This document shows, piece by piece, positions 1 to 8,727 of a stretch of DNA of 64,000 bases. How positions within the stretch are numbered: the stretch's first letter is position 1; each line of letters opens with the position of its first letter. The notes under the pieces are model-generated. The model saw nothing but the letters and a program-made list of their open reading frames with translations. It made no database searches and was not told the DNA's origin. The position numbers were made by a program, and so were the translations under genes. The stretch lies in contig NZ_QLYZ01000002.1 in NCBI RefSeq assembly GCF_003350325.1, positions 186,001 to 250,000 of the forward strand, in the 5' to 3' direction. The DNA is from Vibrio rhodolitus (GTDB taxonomy: Bacteria > Pseudomonadota > Gammaproteobacteria > Enterobacterales > Vibrionaceae).

Positions 1-582
1 GGTGCCTTCAATCTCAGCGTCTGTCGCAGGCTCAAGTACAGATTCAAACCATTGATCATGTTCAAATGAGACAGAAGCCCCAGAGACCGCTTCACCAATC
101 GGTTTAATTGCTGAACGCCATTGATCACCTGTCGCATAATTTGGTCTCAAACCACTGGCGACACTGTAAATTACCAGGTCAACTTCACCTTCAAAGTAAG
201 TTTCAACTGCCTCGATTACTTCTTCTTTAGTCTGTGGTGAAAAAGCATCGGCTTGAATGTTGATGGCTAAACGACCTTCCGCTTGCGCAAATTGCTTAAA
301 ATAGAGATTGTTGTAGAACCCTGCGCTTCCAACGCCTTTGTCCGAAGGACCACGTTCAAAAGAGACACCGATCGTATCAGCATTTGCACCACCAAAGGTC
401 AGCGCGATACGCGCTGCTAAGCCAAAACCTGACGATGCACCAATAATAAGAATGCGTTTAGGACCCTGTTTGATCGGAACGGCTTTTTTAACGTAATCAA
501 TCTGTTGAAGGATTGCCTTTTCACAACCTAGTGGATGCGCACTCCGTGCCACCACGCCCGATATTTCTGGTTTAATTATCAT
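1..582 (-). CDS. fabV: Trans-2-enoyl-CoA/ACP reductase, FabV type (3' end missing)
   Basis: This is the first 194 codons of a FabV-family NADH-dependent enoyl reductase, which performs the last reduction step of fatty acid elongation. The ATG is at 580-582 and the frame is open to the left edge. The N-terminus begins MIIKPEISG and has the Rossmann nucleotide-binding segment GASSGFGLAARIA near residues 48-60, both typical of FabV. About half of the usual roughly 400 residues lie outside the window, including the catalytic Tyr and Lys, so activity cannot be judged. It lies 74 bases downstream of tesA on the same strand. Vibrio species can carry more than one FabV copy, so this could be a paralogue rather than the main fatty acid synthase enzyme. 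Confidence 0.85.
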   Translation of the reverse strand, partial: MIIKPEISGVVARSAHPLGCEKAILQQIDYVKKAVPIKQGPKRILIIGASSGFGLAARIALTFGGANADTIGVSFERGPSDKGVGSAGFYNNLYFKQFAQAEGRLAINIQADAFSPQTKEEVIEAVETYFEGEVDLVIYSVASGLRPNYATGDQWRSAIKPIGEAVSGASVSFEHDQWFESVLEPATDAEIEGT

Positions 583-656
583 TGTTTTCTCCAAAACCAA
601 CAGGTCAAAGAACTAACTTAACGTAAACCTAAGTAAATTTTATTGAGCTATGGCAA

Positions 657-1259
657 TTAGAGGTGATTAATTAACTGTTTAGAAACAAATTCTGCTATCC
701 AAGGCTGTGCGTCCGGTGTTGGATGGAGCCCATCAGACATCATCCATTCAGGGTTGTCGCGCATGATGGGTTCGAGCATAAAAGGCACTAATGCCACGTT
801 GTGCTGATCGGCTACTTTAGGGTAGACAGCAGAAAAGGCTTGCGTGTAACGCTTACCATAGTTTGGTAACACATGGATTTGCATTAAAAAAGGCGTGGCG
901 TTTGCAGCTTTGATTTGGTTAATGATAGTGCTCAAATTGCTTTCGATAACGTTGGGCGGAAAACCGCGTAGTCCATCATTGGCGCCAAGTTCAATCAGTA
1001 CCCAAGTTGGGTTATGTTCTGAGAGCAATTGTGGTAAACGAGCCAAGCCGTTGCCGGTAGTATCACCGGAAATACTGCCATTAATGACCGTGATAGGCTT
1101 ACCGTTATCAGCCATCACATTTGGTAATAAACTAGGCCAAGCTTTTTCAATCGGCATTTGATAGCCTGCACTTAAGCTGTCTCCAAGGACAAGTAACTTT
1201 GTTGCAGAAGCAGGATTAACAATAAACAAGGCGAGTAGTAAGGGAAGAAGTCGTATCAT
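657..1259 (-). CDS. tesA: Periplasmic SGNH acyl-CoA thioesterase I / arylesterase
   Basis: TesA is a secreted SGNH hydrolase that cleaves acyl-CoA thioesters and short esters. I chose the ATG at 1257-1259 because it starts directly at a signal peptide (MIRLLPLLLALFIV, probable cleavage after ASA near residue 19); a longer reading frame upstream only adds non-signal sequence lying inside ybbA. Motifs visible are GDSLSAGY with the nucleophile Ser at about residue 28, GANDGLRG, and DGLHPT with the Asp and His. The length of 200 residues fits the family. Its start codon overlaps that of divergent ybbA within the tetranucleotide CATG, an arrangement resembling tesA/ybbA in E. coli. Confidence 0.92.
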   Translation of the reverse strand: MIRLLPLLLALFIVNPASATKLLVLGDSLSAGYQMPIEKAWPSLLPNVMADNGKPITVINGSISGDTTGNGLARLPQLLSEHNPTWVLIELGANDGLRGFPPNVIESNLSTIINQIKAANATPFLMQIHVLPNYGKRYTQAFSAVYPKVADQHNVALVPFMLEPIMRDNPEWMMSDGLHPTPDAQPWIAEFVSKQLINHL

Positions 1260-1932
1260 GCAAACATCCGTAATTAAAGCAACGTCTCTATTTAAGACAG
1301 TTTCCACCAATCAAGAAAAATTAACAATCCTAAAAGGAATAAACCTCGAGATCGAGGCAGGAGAAAGTGTCGCGATCGTTGGCACCTCTGGTGCTGGCAA
1401 GTCAACCTTAATGACGTTACTGGCGGGTTTAGATACCCCCACTGAAGGTGATGTAATGCTGCTCGGCAATGAGTTGTCTAAGCTCGATGATGAAGCACGC
1501 GCCAAAATCCGTAGTGAATCCGTTGGATTTGTTTTTCAGAGCTTTTTATTGATCCCAAGTTTGTCAGCATTAGATAACGTTACCTTGCCTTGTCTATTAA
1601 AAGGAGAGAGTGAAAACGTTGAGCGCGCTAAGCAACTTTTGGATTCCGTTGGACTTGGACACAGATTACATCATTCTCCTGCACAATTATCAGGTGGTGA
1701 ACAGCAGCGTGTCGCGCTTGCTCGTGCGTTTATGATTGAACCTAAGATTCTTTTTGCCGATGAGCCGACAGGGAATCTTGACCAGAAGACTGCTTCAAAA
1801 GTGATTGAGCTTTTGTTTGAACTCAACAAAAAACACGGTACCACACTGGTTCTTGTTACTCATGATATGTCGTTAGCTTCTAAGTGCGACCGAACCTTGA
1901 CCATCCATGCAGGTCAAGTGGAGGAACAATAA
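1258..1932 (+). CDS. ybbA: ABC transporter ATP-binding protein YbbA
   Basis: This is the ATPase subunit of a MacB/LolD-like ABC system. Walker A (GTSGAGKST) is at about residues 42-50, the signature LSGGEQQR near 143-150 and Walker B ILFADE near 162-167. The segment VGFVFQSF, which contains the Q-loop, closely resembles E. coli YbbA. The ATG at 1258 follows a GGGAAGAAG ribosome site located inside the antisense tesA reading frame. The stop codon overlaps the first base of ybbP by one nucleotide (TAATG), indicating translational coupling. The transported substrate is unknown; pairing with tesA suggests lipid or ester metabolites, which is inference. Confidence 0.93.
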   Translation: MQTSVIKATSLFKTVSTNQEKLTILKGINLEIEAGESVAIVGTSGAGKSTLMTLLAGLDTPTEGDVMLLGNELSKLDDEARAKIRSESVGFVFQSFLLIPSLSALDNVTLPCLLKGESENVERAKQLLDSVGLGHRLHHSPAQLSGGEQQRVALARAFMIEPKILFADEPTGNLDQKTASKVIELLFELNKKHGTTLVLVTHDMSLASKCDRTLTIHAGQVEEQ

Positions 1933-4370
1933 TGGCAAGGATCAGTAAAACAGCGCTCAACCGCTATTTGTTCAATTGGAGCTTAGGGGAGATCCGCCAT
2001 GGTCAACTTTGGCCGGTCTCAGTCGCTCTTACCCTGATCATTGCGTCTATTTTTGCCTTAACTGCGCTGACCGAACGCATGGAACAGGTAATCGTTAAAC
2101 AGGGCAAAGAAGCGTTAACAGCAGACAGTGTTTACACTTCATCAAATCCTATTCCTCAAACACTACTTAATAGCATCAGCACACAAAAGCTTGATACTTC
2201 TACCATGGTTCGTTTTGCAACCATGGCGTTTAGTGATTCTGAGATGAAGCTTATTACGGTTAAAGCTGTACCGAGTAATTACCCGCTGCAAGGGCAACTA
2301 AAGCTTTTGCGCGATGACCAGCAGTTAACATCGGTTGAGCCGAATCAGCTCTGGCTTGATGAGAGGTTATTTAACCAACTGAAGGTTAAGCAGGGTGACC
2401 CTGTCACGATTGGCGATGCTGACTTTGTTGTTTCAGGCAAAATTGTTGAAGAACCAGGATTGAGTTTTAATCCATTTCAGCAAATGCCTTCAGCTTATAT
2501 CCACAGCGGTGATTTAGAGAAGACCGGGGCAGTGCAGTTAGGCAGTCGAGTGCGTTACAACTTGTACATTAACGGCAGCGAGCAGCAAATCGAAGCACTC
2601 AAGGATAGCGTAGAACTGACACCAAGCGATTCTTGGCGCGATCAAAATAGTGCCAGTCGTACCAATGAGATGTTCCAACGCACGCAACAGTATCTATCTC
2701 TTACCGTTGCGATTGTCGTCATCATGGCAGCAACTACTCTGGTTCTTACTTGTCAGCACTACTTGACCACAAGACAGAAAACCATCGCGATGCTTAAAAG
2801 TCTTGGCGCTAGTAAAACATGGCTCGTTCGCTGGTTAGCGATTCAAATCGCTATTTTGTTTTTGATAGCTTCGGTCGTGGGTAGTCTGGTTGGCGTTGGT
2901 TTAGAGTATCTTCTGCGAATTCCCTTGGTCGATTTACTGCCGAGTCCATTACCGTCATACGGAGTTATGCCAGCAATCATTGCGATAGGTACCAGTTTGC
3001 TGATTGCCATTCCCGCTTTAGGGATCCCATTTATTCACCTGCTGAACGTCAGTGCCGTCAATGTGATGCAGCCGCAATTAGGCAAACGAAACTTTACATC
3101 CTATGCGCTAGTCCTCGTGCCTATATTGCCAATGCTTTGGGTATACAGTGGCAATGTGTTGGTTTGGTTAGTTCTTTTAGGCATGTTGGTACTATTTGTT
3201 GTTCTTGGCGTTGTCAGCGTTATTACGACGCGCGTTATGGCAAAGCTGCCGCTTTCAACTGAGTTTAAACTGGCATTAAGTCGTATCAATCGTTCTTCGG
3301 TTGCCACCGCGGTGCAATTTGGTGCTTTAGCACTCTCGTTAATGTTACTCGCGGTTATGTGGCTGGTAAGAACCGACCTTTTGTCAGATTGGCAACGAAC
3401 ACTCCCTGCAGATGCGCCTAATGCCTTTGCTCTAAATATTTCACCTTATGAACACGAAGCGTATCTAGCTCAGTTAGATAACGCAGGTATCGAGCGTAGC
3501 GATGCTTATCCAATTATTCGGGGGCGTGTCGCAACGATCAACGGACAAGAGGCAAAAGTTTATTCTCAAGGAGGTAACGATAATGATGCCTTGCGGCGCG
3601 AAATTAACTTCACCTTCGCTGATGCTATTCCAGCCCACAACGAATTACTCTCTGGTGACTGGCAAAGCTCAGGAGGCGTCTCGGTAGAAAAAGAGGTGGC
3701 TGAAGATTTGGCAATCGAGGTGGGAGACTCGCTGAGTTTTGTCATCAATAGCCAAGAAGTGACTGCTCGCGTTGATTCGATCCGCCACGTTGAGTGGCGA
3801 GATATGAAGCCAAACTTCTACTTTATCTTTACACCTGATGTTTTGGCCCAGATCCCGGCAACGTATTTGGTAAGTTTTCGCATTGATAAGCAACATGACC
3901 AGTTGTTAAACGATTTATCACGCCAACATCCCACGGTTAGCTTGATGGATATTCGCGTGATGGGAGCGAAGATACAGGAGCTGATCAAACAAATCGTTTG
4001 GGCAGTTACATTATTAGCCGCCCTGAGCGTGGTTGCTGGTGCGGTACTTATCTTTACTCTGCTGCGTTTGAGCTTAGGTCAGAGACAAAGTGAGATTCAA
4101 CTTTATCGCACATTAGGGGCGAGTAGAAAACGCGTTGTGCGCACCATCTGGGCCGAATATGGCGTGATGGCGATTGTGGCTGGCGCGATTGCGGTAATTG
4201 GTGCTGAAATGGTGGTCGGCGCGATCATGAGTGTTGGATTTGATTTAGAAAGTCGCTTGCATTATCCACTGTGGATCTTGTTACCACTACTGGCTTTTTG
4301 CACACTTGCTGTCGTTGTGAACAGTTTAATAAAACGCTTGTTAATGCCTGTAAATAAAGACTTTAGCTAA
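1932..4370 (+). CDS. ybbP: ABC transporter permease YbbP (FtsX-type)
   Basis: A large 812-residue FtsX-family permease that partners YbbA. An N-terminal membrane anchor (about residues 26-45) is followed by a large periplasmic domain, a group of membrane helices around residues 255-380, further helices around 405-440 and 470-500, a second periplasmic domain and three C-terminal helices (about 690-800). The duplicated FtsX halves are clear from the repeated segments LKSLGASK and YRTLGASR just before helices. The start ATG at 1932 overlaps the ybbA stop; a longer frame from 1884 would lie inside ybbA and is rejected. No obvious terminator follows; the downstream patch contains a hairpin without a T-run. 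Confidence 0.92.
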   Translation: MARISKTALNRYLFNWSLGEIRHGQLWPVSVALTLIIASIFALTALTERMEQVIVKQGKEALTADSVYTSSNPIPQTLLNSISTQKLDTSTMVRFATMAFSDSEMKLITVKAVPSNYPLQGQLKLLRDDQQLTSVEPNQLWLDERLFNQLKVKQGDPVTIGDADFVVSGKIVEEPGLSFNPFQQMPSAYIHSGDLEKTGAVQLGSRVRYNLYINGSEQQIEALKDSVELTPSDSWRDQNSASRTNEMFQRTQQYLSLTVAIVVIMAATTLVLTCQHYLTTRQKTIAMLKSLGASKTWLVRWLAIQIAILFLIASVVGSLVGVGLEYLLRIPLVDLLPSPLPSYGVMPAIIAIGTSLLIAIPALGIPFIHLLNVSAVNVMQPQLGKRNFTSYALVLVPILPMLWVYSGNVLVWLVLLGMLVLFVVLGVVSVITTRVMAKLPLSTEFKLALSRINRSSVATAVQFGALALSLMLLAVMWLVRTDLLSDWQRTLPADAPNAFALNISPYEHEAYLAQLDNAGIERSDAYPIIRGRVATINGQEAKVYSQGGNDNDALRREINFTFADAIPAHNELLSGDWQSSGGVSVEKEVAEDLAIEVGDSLSFVINSQEVTARVDSIRHVEWRDMKPNFYFIFTPDVLAQIPATYLVSFRIDKQHDQLLNDLSRQHPTVSLMDIRVMGAKIQELIKQIVWAVTLLAALSVVAGAVLIFTLLRLSLGQRQSEIQLYRTLGASRKRVVRTIWAEYGVMAIVAGAIAVIGAEMVVGAIMSVGFDLESRLHYPLWILLPLLAFCTLAVVVNSLIKRLLMPVNKDFS

Positions 4371-4394
4371 TATCGTGTACGCTAAATTATTCAC

Positions 4395-4417
4395 TTACCC
4401 ACAGAACTTGTGGATAA
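4395..4417. other. Inverted pair of DnaA-box-like sites
   Basis: A TTACCCACA nonamer (one mismatch to TTATCCACA) at 4395-4403 faces a perfect box in the opposite orientation, TGTGGATAA, at 4409-4417. A weaker third match lies at about 4421-4429. This is the only such cluster I noticed. No replication initiator gene is nearby, so it is not proposed as an origin. One perfect box is expected by chance in a window this size; the close inverted pair is what makes it notable. Confidence 0.4.
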
Positions 4418-4445
4418 AGTTTGGGATAACTTAAAGCGCATTTTA

Positions 4446-4488
4446 TTGCGCAAACGCGCTAAGCCAATAAAAACCGCGTTTTGCGCAA
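4446..4488. repeat. GC-rich inverted repeat between ybbP and the FAD oxidoreductase gene
   Basis: The arm TTGCGCAAACGCG (4446-4458) is the reverse complement of 4475-4488 apart from one bulged T, giving a 13-base-pair stem with a 16-base loop. Each arm itself contains the palindrome TTGCGCAA. No T-run follows on either strand, so it is not a classical terminator. The rest of 4371-4657 is AT-rich with no gene. Confidence 0.55.
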
Positions 4489-4657
4489 AGTTATTATGCA
4501 CACAGATAGATTTTTGGAAATCTATTGAAAATGCGTCAAGCTTTTTTTGTGTTTTTTTATGATGAAAATAAGTCGAAATCGCCTTGTAAAAAATGTGATT
4601 TTCTTAACAGCCCAAAGACATTAAAATGTCGTTAGAAATAATGAATTACGCATACAA

Positions 4658-6106
4658 ATGACCCAAAATATTGATCAAACATCGAGCACTAGAGTCGCTG
4701 TGGTAGGTGGTGGGATCGCTGGTGCTACCGCAGCACTGCATTTAGCAGAGTTGGGTATAAAGGTTGATCTGATAGAGAAAAAGGATAGCTTAGTTAGCGG
4801 TCCACCGATTTGCCATCTTCATGCTGGTGGTAATCTATATCGAGAGATCTCTGTTGAGCAATGCTTAGACTTATTACACCAGTCAATCGAGTCTGTTCGT
4901 CTTTATCCACACACGCTTAACCGACGCCCAACCTTGATTGTGGTACCAAACAGTGATGGTGGCGATCCAGAGGCACTTTTACCACGTCTTGAACAGATCC
5001 GTTCAGCCTATCAGCAACTGGTTGATCAAGATCCACGTAATTGTGTTCTTGGGCAACCAGAGCAATATTTTAAGCTCTATAGCAAAGCAGAACTTGTTGC
5101 ACTTAAGCATCACAAACAGCCACTAAAACCTGAATCGTATGACGAGTGGGTAATTCCATTTGCCCAACATGCAGATCTAGATAGCATTAAATACCCAGTT
5201 GTCGCTGTGAATGAATATGGCTGGAGTGTTTTCCGTATCGCTGCATCAGCGATGCTGGTGCTTGAAAACTCGCCGCAATGTCATGTGCGCGTTAACACTC
5301 GCTTGGTGAATATGAATTGGGCTGATGATCAATGGCACCTCTGTTTAGAACAGCATCAGGCTGGAGAGGTGACAAAGGTCGAGCAGAGTTATGACTATGT
5401 CATCAATGCTTGTGGCTTTGAAACAGGGATTGTCGATGACTTAGCTCAGGCACCTCGAGTTCGAATGGTTGAGTTTAAAGCTGCGTATGTGACGAAATGG
5501 CAATCTAACACGCAGCAATGGCCGGAAGTTATTTTCCACGGACCACGTGGAACTGAGAATGGTATGGCGCAATTGACGCCTTATGCCAATTCAGTATTCC
5601 AATTGCATGGTATGACAAAAGATATCACCTTGTTTGATGACGGTTTGGTCTGCAACAGTAGCGTCTCCTCGCAACCTAAATTGCCATCACGTTTAGAGCA
5701 TAAGATCACTACGGGGTGGAGCGAGAGCGCGCGTATTGAGCGTAGTAACAAAGCGATTAAACATATGAGCCGTTTTGTTCCTAGTTACGACAGTGCTGTC
5801 GAGTTCGGTACGCCACTTTTTGGTGCGCAGCAGATCCCCGGCAAAGACGAAACACTGAGGGCGGCTGATGTATCATTTGCAGGTCAGCACTATGCAAGGG
5901 TCGAGGTGGTAAAAGGTTCTTCTGCCCTTGAAGCTGTGAAGAAGATCGCCGAGCACTGGCATTTAGCTTCTAACGTCGACTTAAGTGTTGAAGACGCTCA
6001 TCCACACGTACTTTCGTTGACAGAAGAACAAGTTGTGGCAAAAGCCAAATTACTCGCCAAGCAAAGGGGTTACCCACAAGAGTTAGCCGAAGTCTACGGT
6101 TACTGA
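4658..6106 (+). CDS. FAD-dependent oxidoreductase (DAO fold), substrate unknown
   Basis: A 482-residue flavoprotein with the dinucleotide-binding motif VAVVGGGIAGATAA at about residues 13-26 and an acidic residue closing the Rossmann strand (DLIEKK). A second FAD-contact region, YDYVINACGFETG, lies near residues 245-257. There is no signal peptide or membrane segment, so it is cytosolic. I recognise the amino-acid-oxidase superfamily but not a specific enzyme. It stands alone with its own terminator and converges on the pxpABC operon. The length and His/Cys-containing segment GPPICHLHAGG suggest a dedicated subfamily. Confidence 0.75.
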   Translation: MTQNIDQTSSTRVAVVGGGIAGATAALHLAELGIKVDLIEKKDSLVSGPPICHLHAGGNLYREISVEQCLDLLHQSIESVRLYPHTLNRRPTLIVVPNSDGGDPEALLPRLEQIRSAYQQLVDQDPRNCVLGQPEQYFKLYSKAELVALKHHKQPLKPESYDEWVIPFAQHADLDSIKYPVVAVNEYGWSVFRIAASAMLVLENSPQCHVRVNTRLVNMNWADDQWHLCLEQHQAGEVTKVEQSYDYVINACGFETGIVDDLAQAPRVRMVEFKAAYVTKWQSNTQQWPEVIFHGPRGTENGMAQLTPYANSVFQLHGMTKDITLFDDGLVCNSSVSSQPKLPSRLEHKITTGWSESARIERSNKAIKHMSRFVPSYDSAVEFGTPLFGAQQIPGKDETLRAADVSFAGQHYARVEVVKGSSALEAVKKIAEHWHLASNVDLSVEDAHPHVLSLTEEQVVAKAKLLAKQRGYPQELAEVYGY

Positions 6107-6114
6107 ATTGACTT

Positions 6115-6142
6115 AAAGCCAGCAAATAAGCTGGCTTTTTCT
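6115..6142 (+). terminator. Rho-independent terminator after the FAD oxidoreductase gene
   Basis: The stem AAAGCCAGC / GCTGGCTTT (6115-6123 with 6130-6138) has a six-base loop and runs into a T-tract. Confidence 0.9.
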
Positions 6143-6188
6143 TGTGCGTTGCAGTTTGAGATGAGAGTTAGGCGGTTATGCTGTTACT

Positions 6189-7124
6189 TTAATAACCAAA
6201 GTAGTTTGCCCATGCAATCCAATCTTGTTGTAGTTCTCGTTGACTACCTTTTACAAAACGGACTTTCTGTCCGGGCTTGGCTTGAGCTAAGCGAGGCAGG
6301 TCTATTCGTGAGACGCAGCCAATCTTTGGATAACCCCCAATAGTTTGTCGATCGCTAAATAACACGATAGGCTGTCCATCTGGAGGTAATTGAATCGCGC
6401 CCAAGGCGATGCCTTCACTTTGCATTTCAATATCCGGTATATTGAAGACGCTGCCTTGTAGTCGGTAACCCATGCGATTGATATTCTTACTCACCTCAAA
6501 TTCTGTGTCATAAAACCAATTTATCGCCTCACGACTGAGTGATTGGCGCTGATACCCTTCGATAACGCGCAAAGTAATGGGCAAGTCGTAGTCAGGCTGA
6601 AAACGAAAACTCAGTTGTTTGGTTTCAAAGTACTGATTAGCTGACAGCGGTGGATAATCGAGTCGGTCACCTTCTTGGAGAGGTTGTCCTTGTGTGAGTC
6701 CGCCAAGCTTATCGCGCTCGACGCTTGCGCAACTGCCAAGTTGCGGGGTGACAGTGAACCCACCTTGAACTGCCAAATAGCAACGCAAGCCATTTTTAGG
6801 CAGTGAAAAGCGCAGTATTTGCCCTTGATTGGCGATAAAAGAAGACCAGTTAGTCAGTGGTTTATCATCTAGAGTGGCTTTCAAGTCAGCACCGCAGATA
6901 GCAAAGGCACCTTTGGAGCATATTTCGAATTCAGTTTGTCCGAGCGTGATTTCGATACAAGGTAGATTAACATGGTTGCCTAGGATGCAATTTGCCCAGC
7001 TGTAAGCGTATTCATCGAGTGGACCACCTTGGGTGATACCATTGTGCGCTTGGCCAAAACGCCCTAGGTCTTGAACTAGGCTCAAGGGACCTGGTTTTAA
7101 TACCTTCAAACCCGATTGAGTCAT
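6189..7124 (-). CDS. pxpC: 5-oxoprolinase subunit PxpC (biotin-dependent carboxyltransferase family)
   Basis: PxpC is one of three subunits of the prokaryotic ATP-dependent 5-oxoprolinase that opens 5-oxoproline (pyroglutamate) to glutamate. The 311-residue protein has the family N-terminal segment GPLSLVQDLGRFG and the conserved GGPLDEYA, with a later SEGIALGAIQLPPDGQP segment. Its ATG overlaps the pxpB stop in an ATGA tetranucleotide, so the two are translationally coupled. It is the last gene of the operon and converges on the terminator of the FAD oxidoreductase gene. The family is also called KipA in Bacillus, where it was first described as a kinase antagonist component. Confidence 0.92.
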   Translation of the reverse strand: MTQSGLKVLKPGPLSLVQDLGRFGQAHNGITQGGPLDEYAYSWANCILGNHVNLPCIEITLGQTEFEICSKGAFAICGADLKATLDDKPLTNWSSFIANQGQILRFSLPKNGLRCYLAVQGGFTVTPQLGSCASVERDKLGGLTQGQPLQEGDRLDYPPLSANQYFETKQLSFRFQPDYDLPITLRVIEGYQRQSLSREAINWFYDTEFEVSKNINRMGYRLQGSVFNIPDIEMQSEGIALGAIQLPPDGQPIVLFSDRQTIGGYPKIGCVSRIDLPRLAQAKPGQKVRFVKGSQRELQQDWIAWANYFGY

Positions 7125-7828
7125 AGAAACTCTCCTTTAACGCTGCCCCCAAGCTTAAGAAACTCTTCCCGTTTGATTGGATAGAATTGTACTTTGCTGC
7201 CAATTTTGAATGGGATCATAGGCTGTAAGTTGGGTTGGTAGAGTTCAATTGGACAGTTACCTATGATATTCCAACCGCCCGGCGAATCGTCAGGGTAGAC
7301 TGCAGTTCGATGGTCGGCAATAGCGACGCTTCCTTTGGGTACAAGCAGGCGAGGAGTGCTTAGGCGCGGCATTTGCAGCTCTTTGGCTACGTTATCCATA
7401 AAAGCAAAGCCGGGCGCAAAACCTATGGCAGTAACTGTATAAGTGATTCGGCTGTGAAGATCCACGAGTTGCTCTAAACTTATCCCTTTGGATAGGTAGC
7501 GCTCTATGTCAGGCGCAACTTCCTTATCGTAATACACAGGAAGTTTGACTAGTGAGGCGTTCGTCAGCTGCAACTCTTGCAGATCAACACTATCGAGACA
7601 CTCGCAAAGAACCCGATGCAAATCCATGTCAGTGATTCGATGGGGCAAATAGTCAATCAACAAAGAGTCAATTGCGGGCGTGATATTCATTATGAAATAG
7701 TGCCCACGGCTATATAGCAGTTGTGTCATTTCACCAATAAGTAATGGCAAGAGATCCGGTTCAACATCTTTAAAACGAACCAATAACGCGCATTCTGACA
7801 CGGATGAAACGTCAATTTTCTTGCTCAT
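7121..7828 (-). CDS. pxpB: 5-oxoprolinase subunit PxpB (KipI family)
   Basis: PxpB works with PxpA and PxpC in 5-oxoproline cleavage. Family hallmarks are the segment AIGFAPGFAFM near residue 140 and the C-terminal SPGGWNIIGNCPI. I chose the ATG at 7826-7828 (MSKKIDVSS), which is preceded by TGAGGTAAC at good spacing; this ribosome site overlaps the pxpA stop codon. A longer frame starting at 7858 would overlap pxpA and has no better signal. The resulting protein of 235 residues is a little longer than the usual 215-220 but collinear. Confidence 0.9.
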   Translation of the reverse strand: MSKKIDVSSVSECALLVRFKDVEPDLLPLLIGEMTQLLYSRGHYFIMNITPAIDSLLIDYLPHRITDMDLHRVLCECLDSVDLQELQLTNASLVKLPVYYDKEVAPDIERYLSKGISLEQLVDLHSRITYTVTAIGFAPGFAFMDNVAKELQMPRLSTPRLLVPKGSVAIADHRTAVYPDDSPGGWNIIGNCPIELYQPNLQPMIPFKIGSKVQFYPIKREEFLKLGGSVKGEFL

Positions 7829-7835
7829 TGTTACC

Positions 7836-8570
7836 TCACAGCAGTTCACGTAAGTCATGCAGAATGACTAACGCTTGTGGGTTATCGCCATGTACACATA
7901 GCGTATCGGCGTCAATGCTAATAATGCTGCCATCAAGCGTTTCTACTTGTCCAAATTGGATGAGCTGCTCAACCTGATTGATGACGGAATCAGAATCGGT
8001 CAGCACAGAACCCGCTTGGCTTCTTGGCGCCAGCATGCCATTTGCCAAATAAGCGCGATCGGCAAAGGCTTCAAAAAGTAGTGGAACTTCGTAGCGATCA
8101 GCGATATCTAGGTAAGGTTGGTTATCGGGATGCGCAAGCATCATTAGCGGGACGCCAAAACAAGAAGCGGCGTCTACGACAGATTCGAAGATGGTTAAAT
8201 CTTTAACCATATCGTTGTAAAGCGCGCCATGTGGTTTGATATAGTGCAGTTGGGTATTGAAACTTTCACACATCGCCTTAAGGGCACCAACTTGATAGAT
8301 TAAGCTGTAGGTTAATTCTTCGCTGTTCATTGCTATGGTGCGCCGCCCGAATCCCAATAGGTCGGGGTAGCTTGGATGAGCGCCAATTTTAACATCATGT
8401 TTAATAGCGAGTTTTATCGTGTCGGCCATGGTTTTGGGGTCGGAGGCATGAAAGCCACAGGCGACGTTTGCCATATCAATTAAGGGCATTACTTGGGTGT
8501 CATTTCCCATCACCCAAGGTCCGTAGCTTTCACCCATATCGCAGTTCAAGGTGATGCTTGGTTTGCTCAT
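7836..8570 (-). CDS. pxpA: 5-oxoprolinase subunit PxpA (LamB/YcsF family)
   Basis: PxpA, formerly LamB/YcsF, is the first gene of the pxpABC operon. The N-terminus LNCDMGESYGPW and the motif ANVACGFHASDP, with HGALYND later, are diagnostic. At 244 residues the length is normal. A ribosome site AAGGA lies eight bases before the ATG at 8568-8570. Seven bases separate it from pxpB. The operon lies 150 bases downstream of a DcuC carrier on the same strand, with a terminator between them. Confidence 0.93.
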   Translation of the reverse strand: MSKPSITLNCDMGESYGPWVMGNDTQVMPLIDMANVACGFHASDPKTMADTIKLAIKHDVKIGAHPSYPDLLGFGRRTIAMNSEELTYSLIYQVGALKAMCESFNTQLHYIKPHGALYNDMVKDLTIFESVVDAASCFGVPLMMLAHPDNQPYLDIADRYEVPLLFEAFADRAYLANGMLAPRSQAGSVLTDSDSVINQVEQLIQFGQVETLDGSIISIDADTLCVHGDNPQALVILHDLRELL

Positions 8571-8685
8571 CGGTTAATCCTTTAGCAAGTAGCAATATTA
8601 ACAAACCATACAGTAATCTAAATTGGGGTAAAGTGTCTGTGACCACCTTACCAGCTTGATTCACAGATTTGTCACGCTGCGCGAT

Positions 8686-8710
8686 CAAAAAAGGCGCCAG
8701 AAGGCGCCTT
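8686..8710 (-). terminator. Terminator between dcuC and pxpA
   Basis: The stem AAGGCGCC / GGCGCCTT (8691-8698 with 8703-8710) with an AGAA loop is followed on the minus strand by a run of six T. It ends dcuC transcription, and some read-through into pxpABC is possible. Confidence 0.88.
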
Positions 8711-8727
8711 AGTCTAAATTGTTGTGC

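Noticed and set aside
4395..4417. Possible replication origin from the DnaA-box pair
   Set aside because: No initiator gene, no AT-rich unwinding repeat series and no further strong boxes; kept only as a regulatory curiosity.
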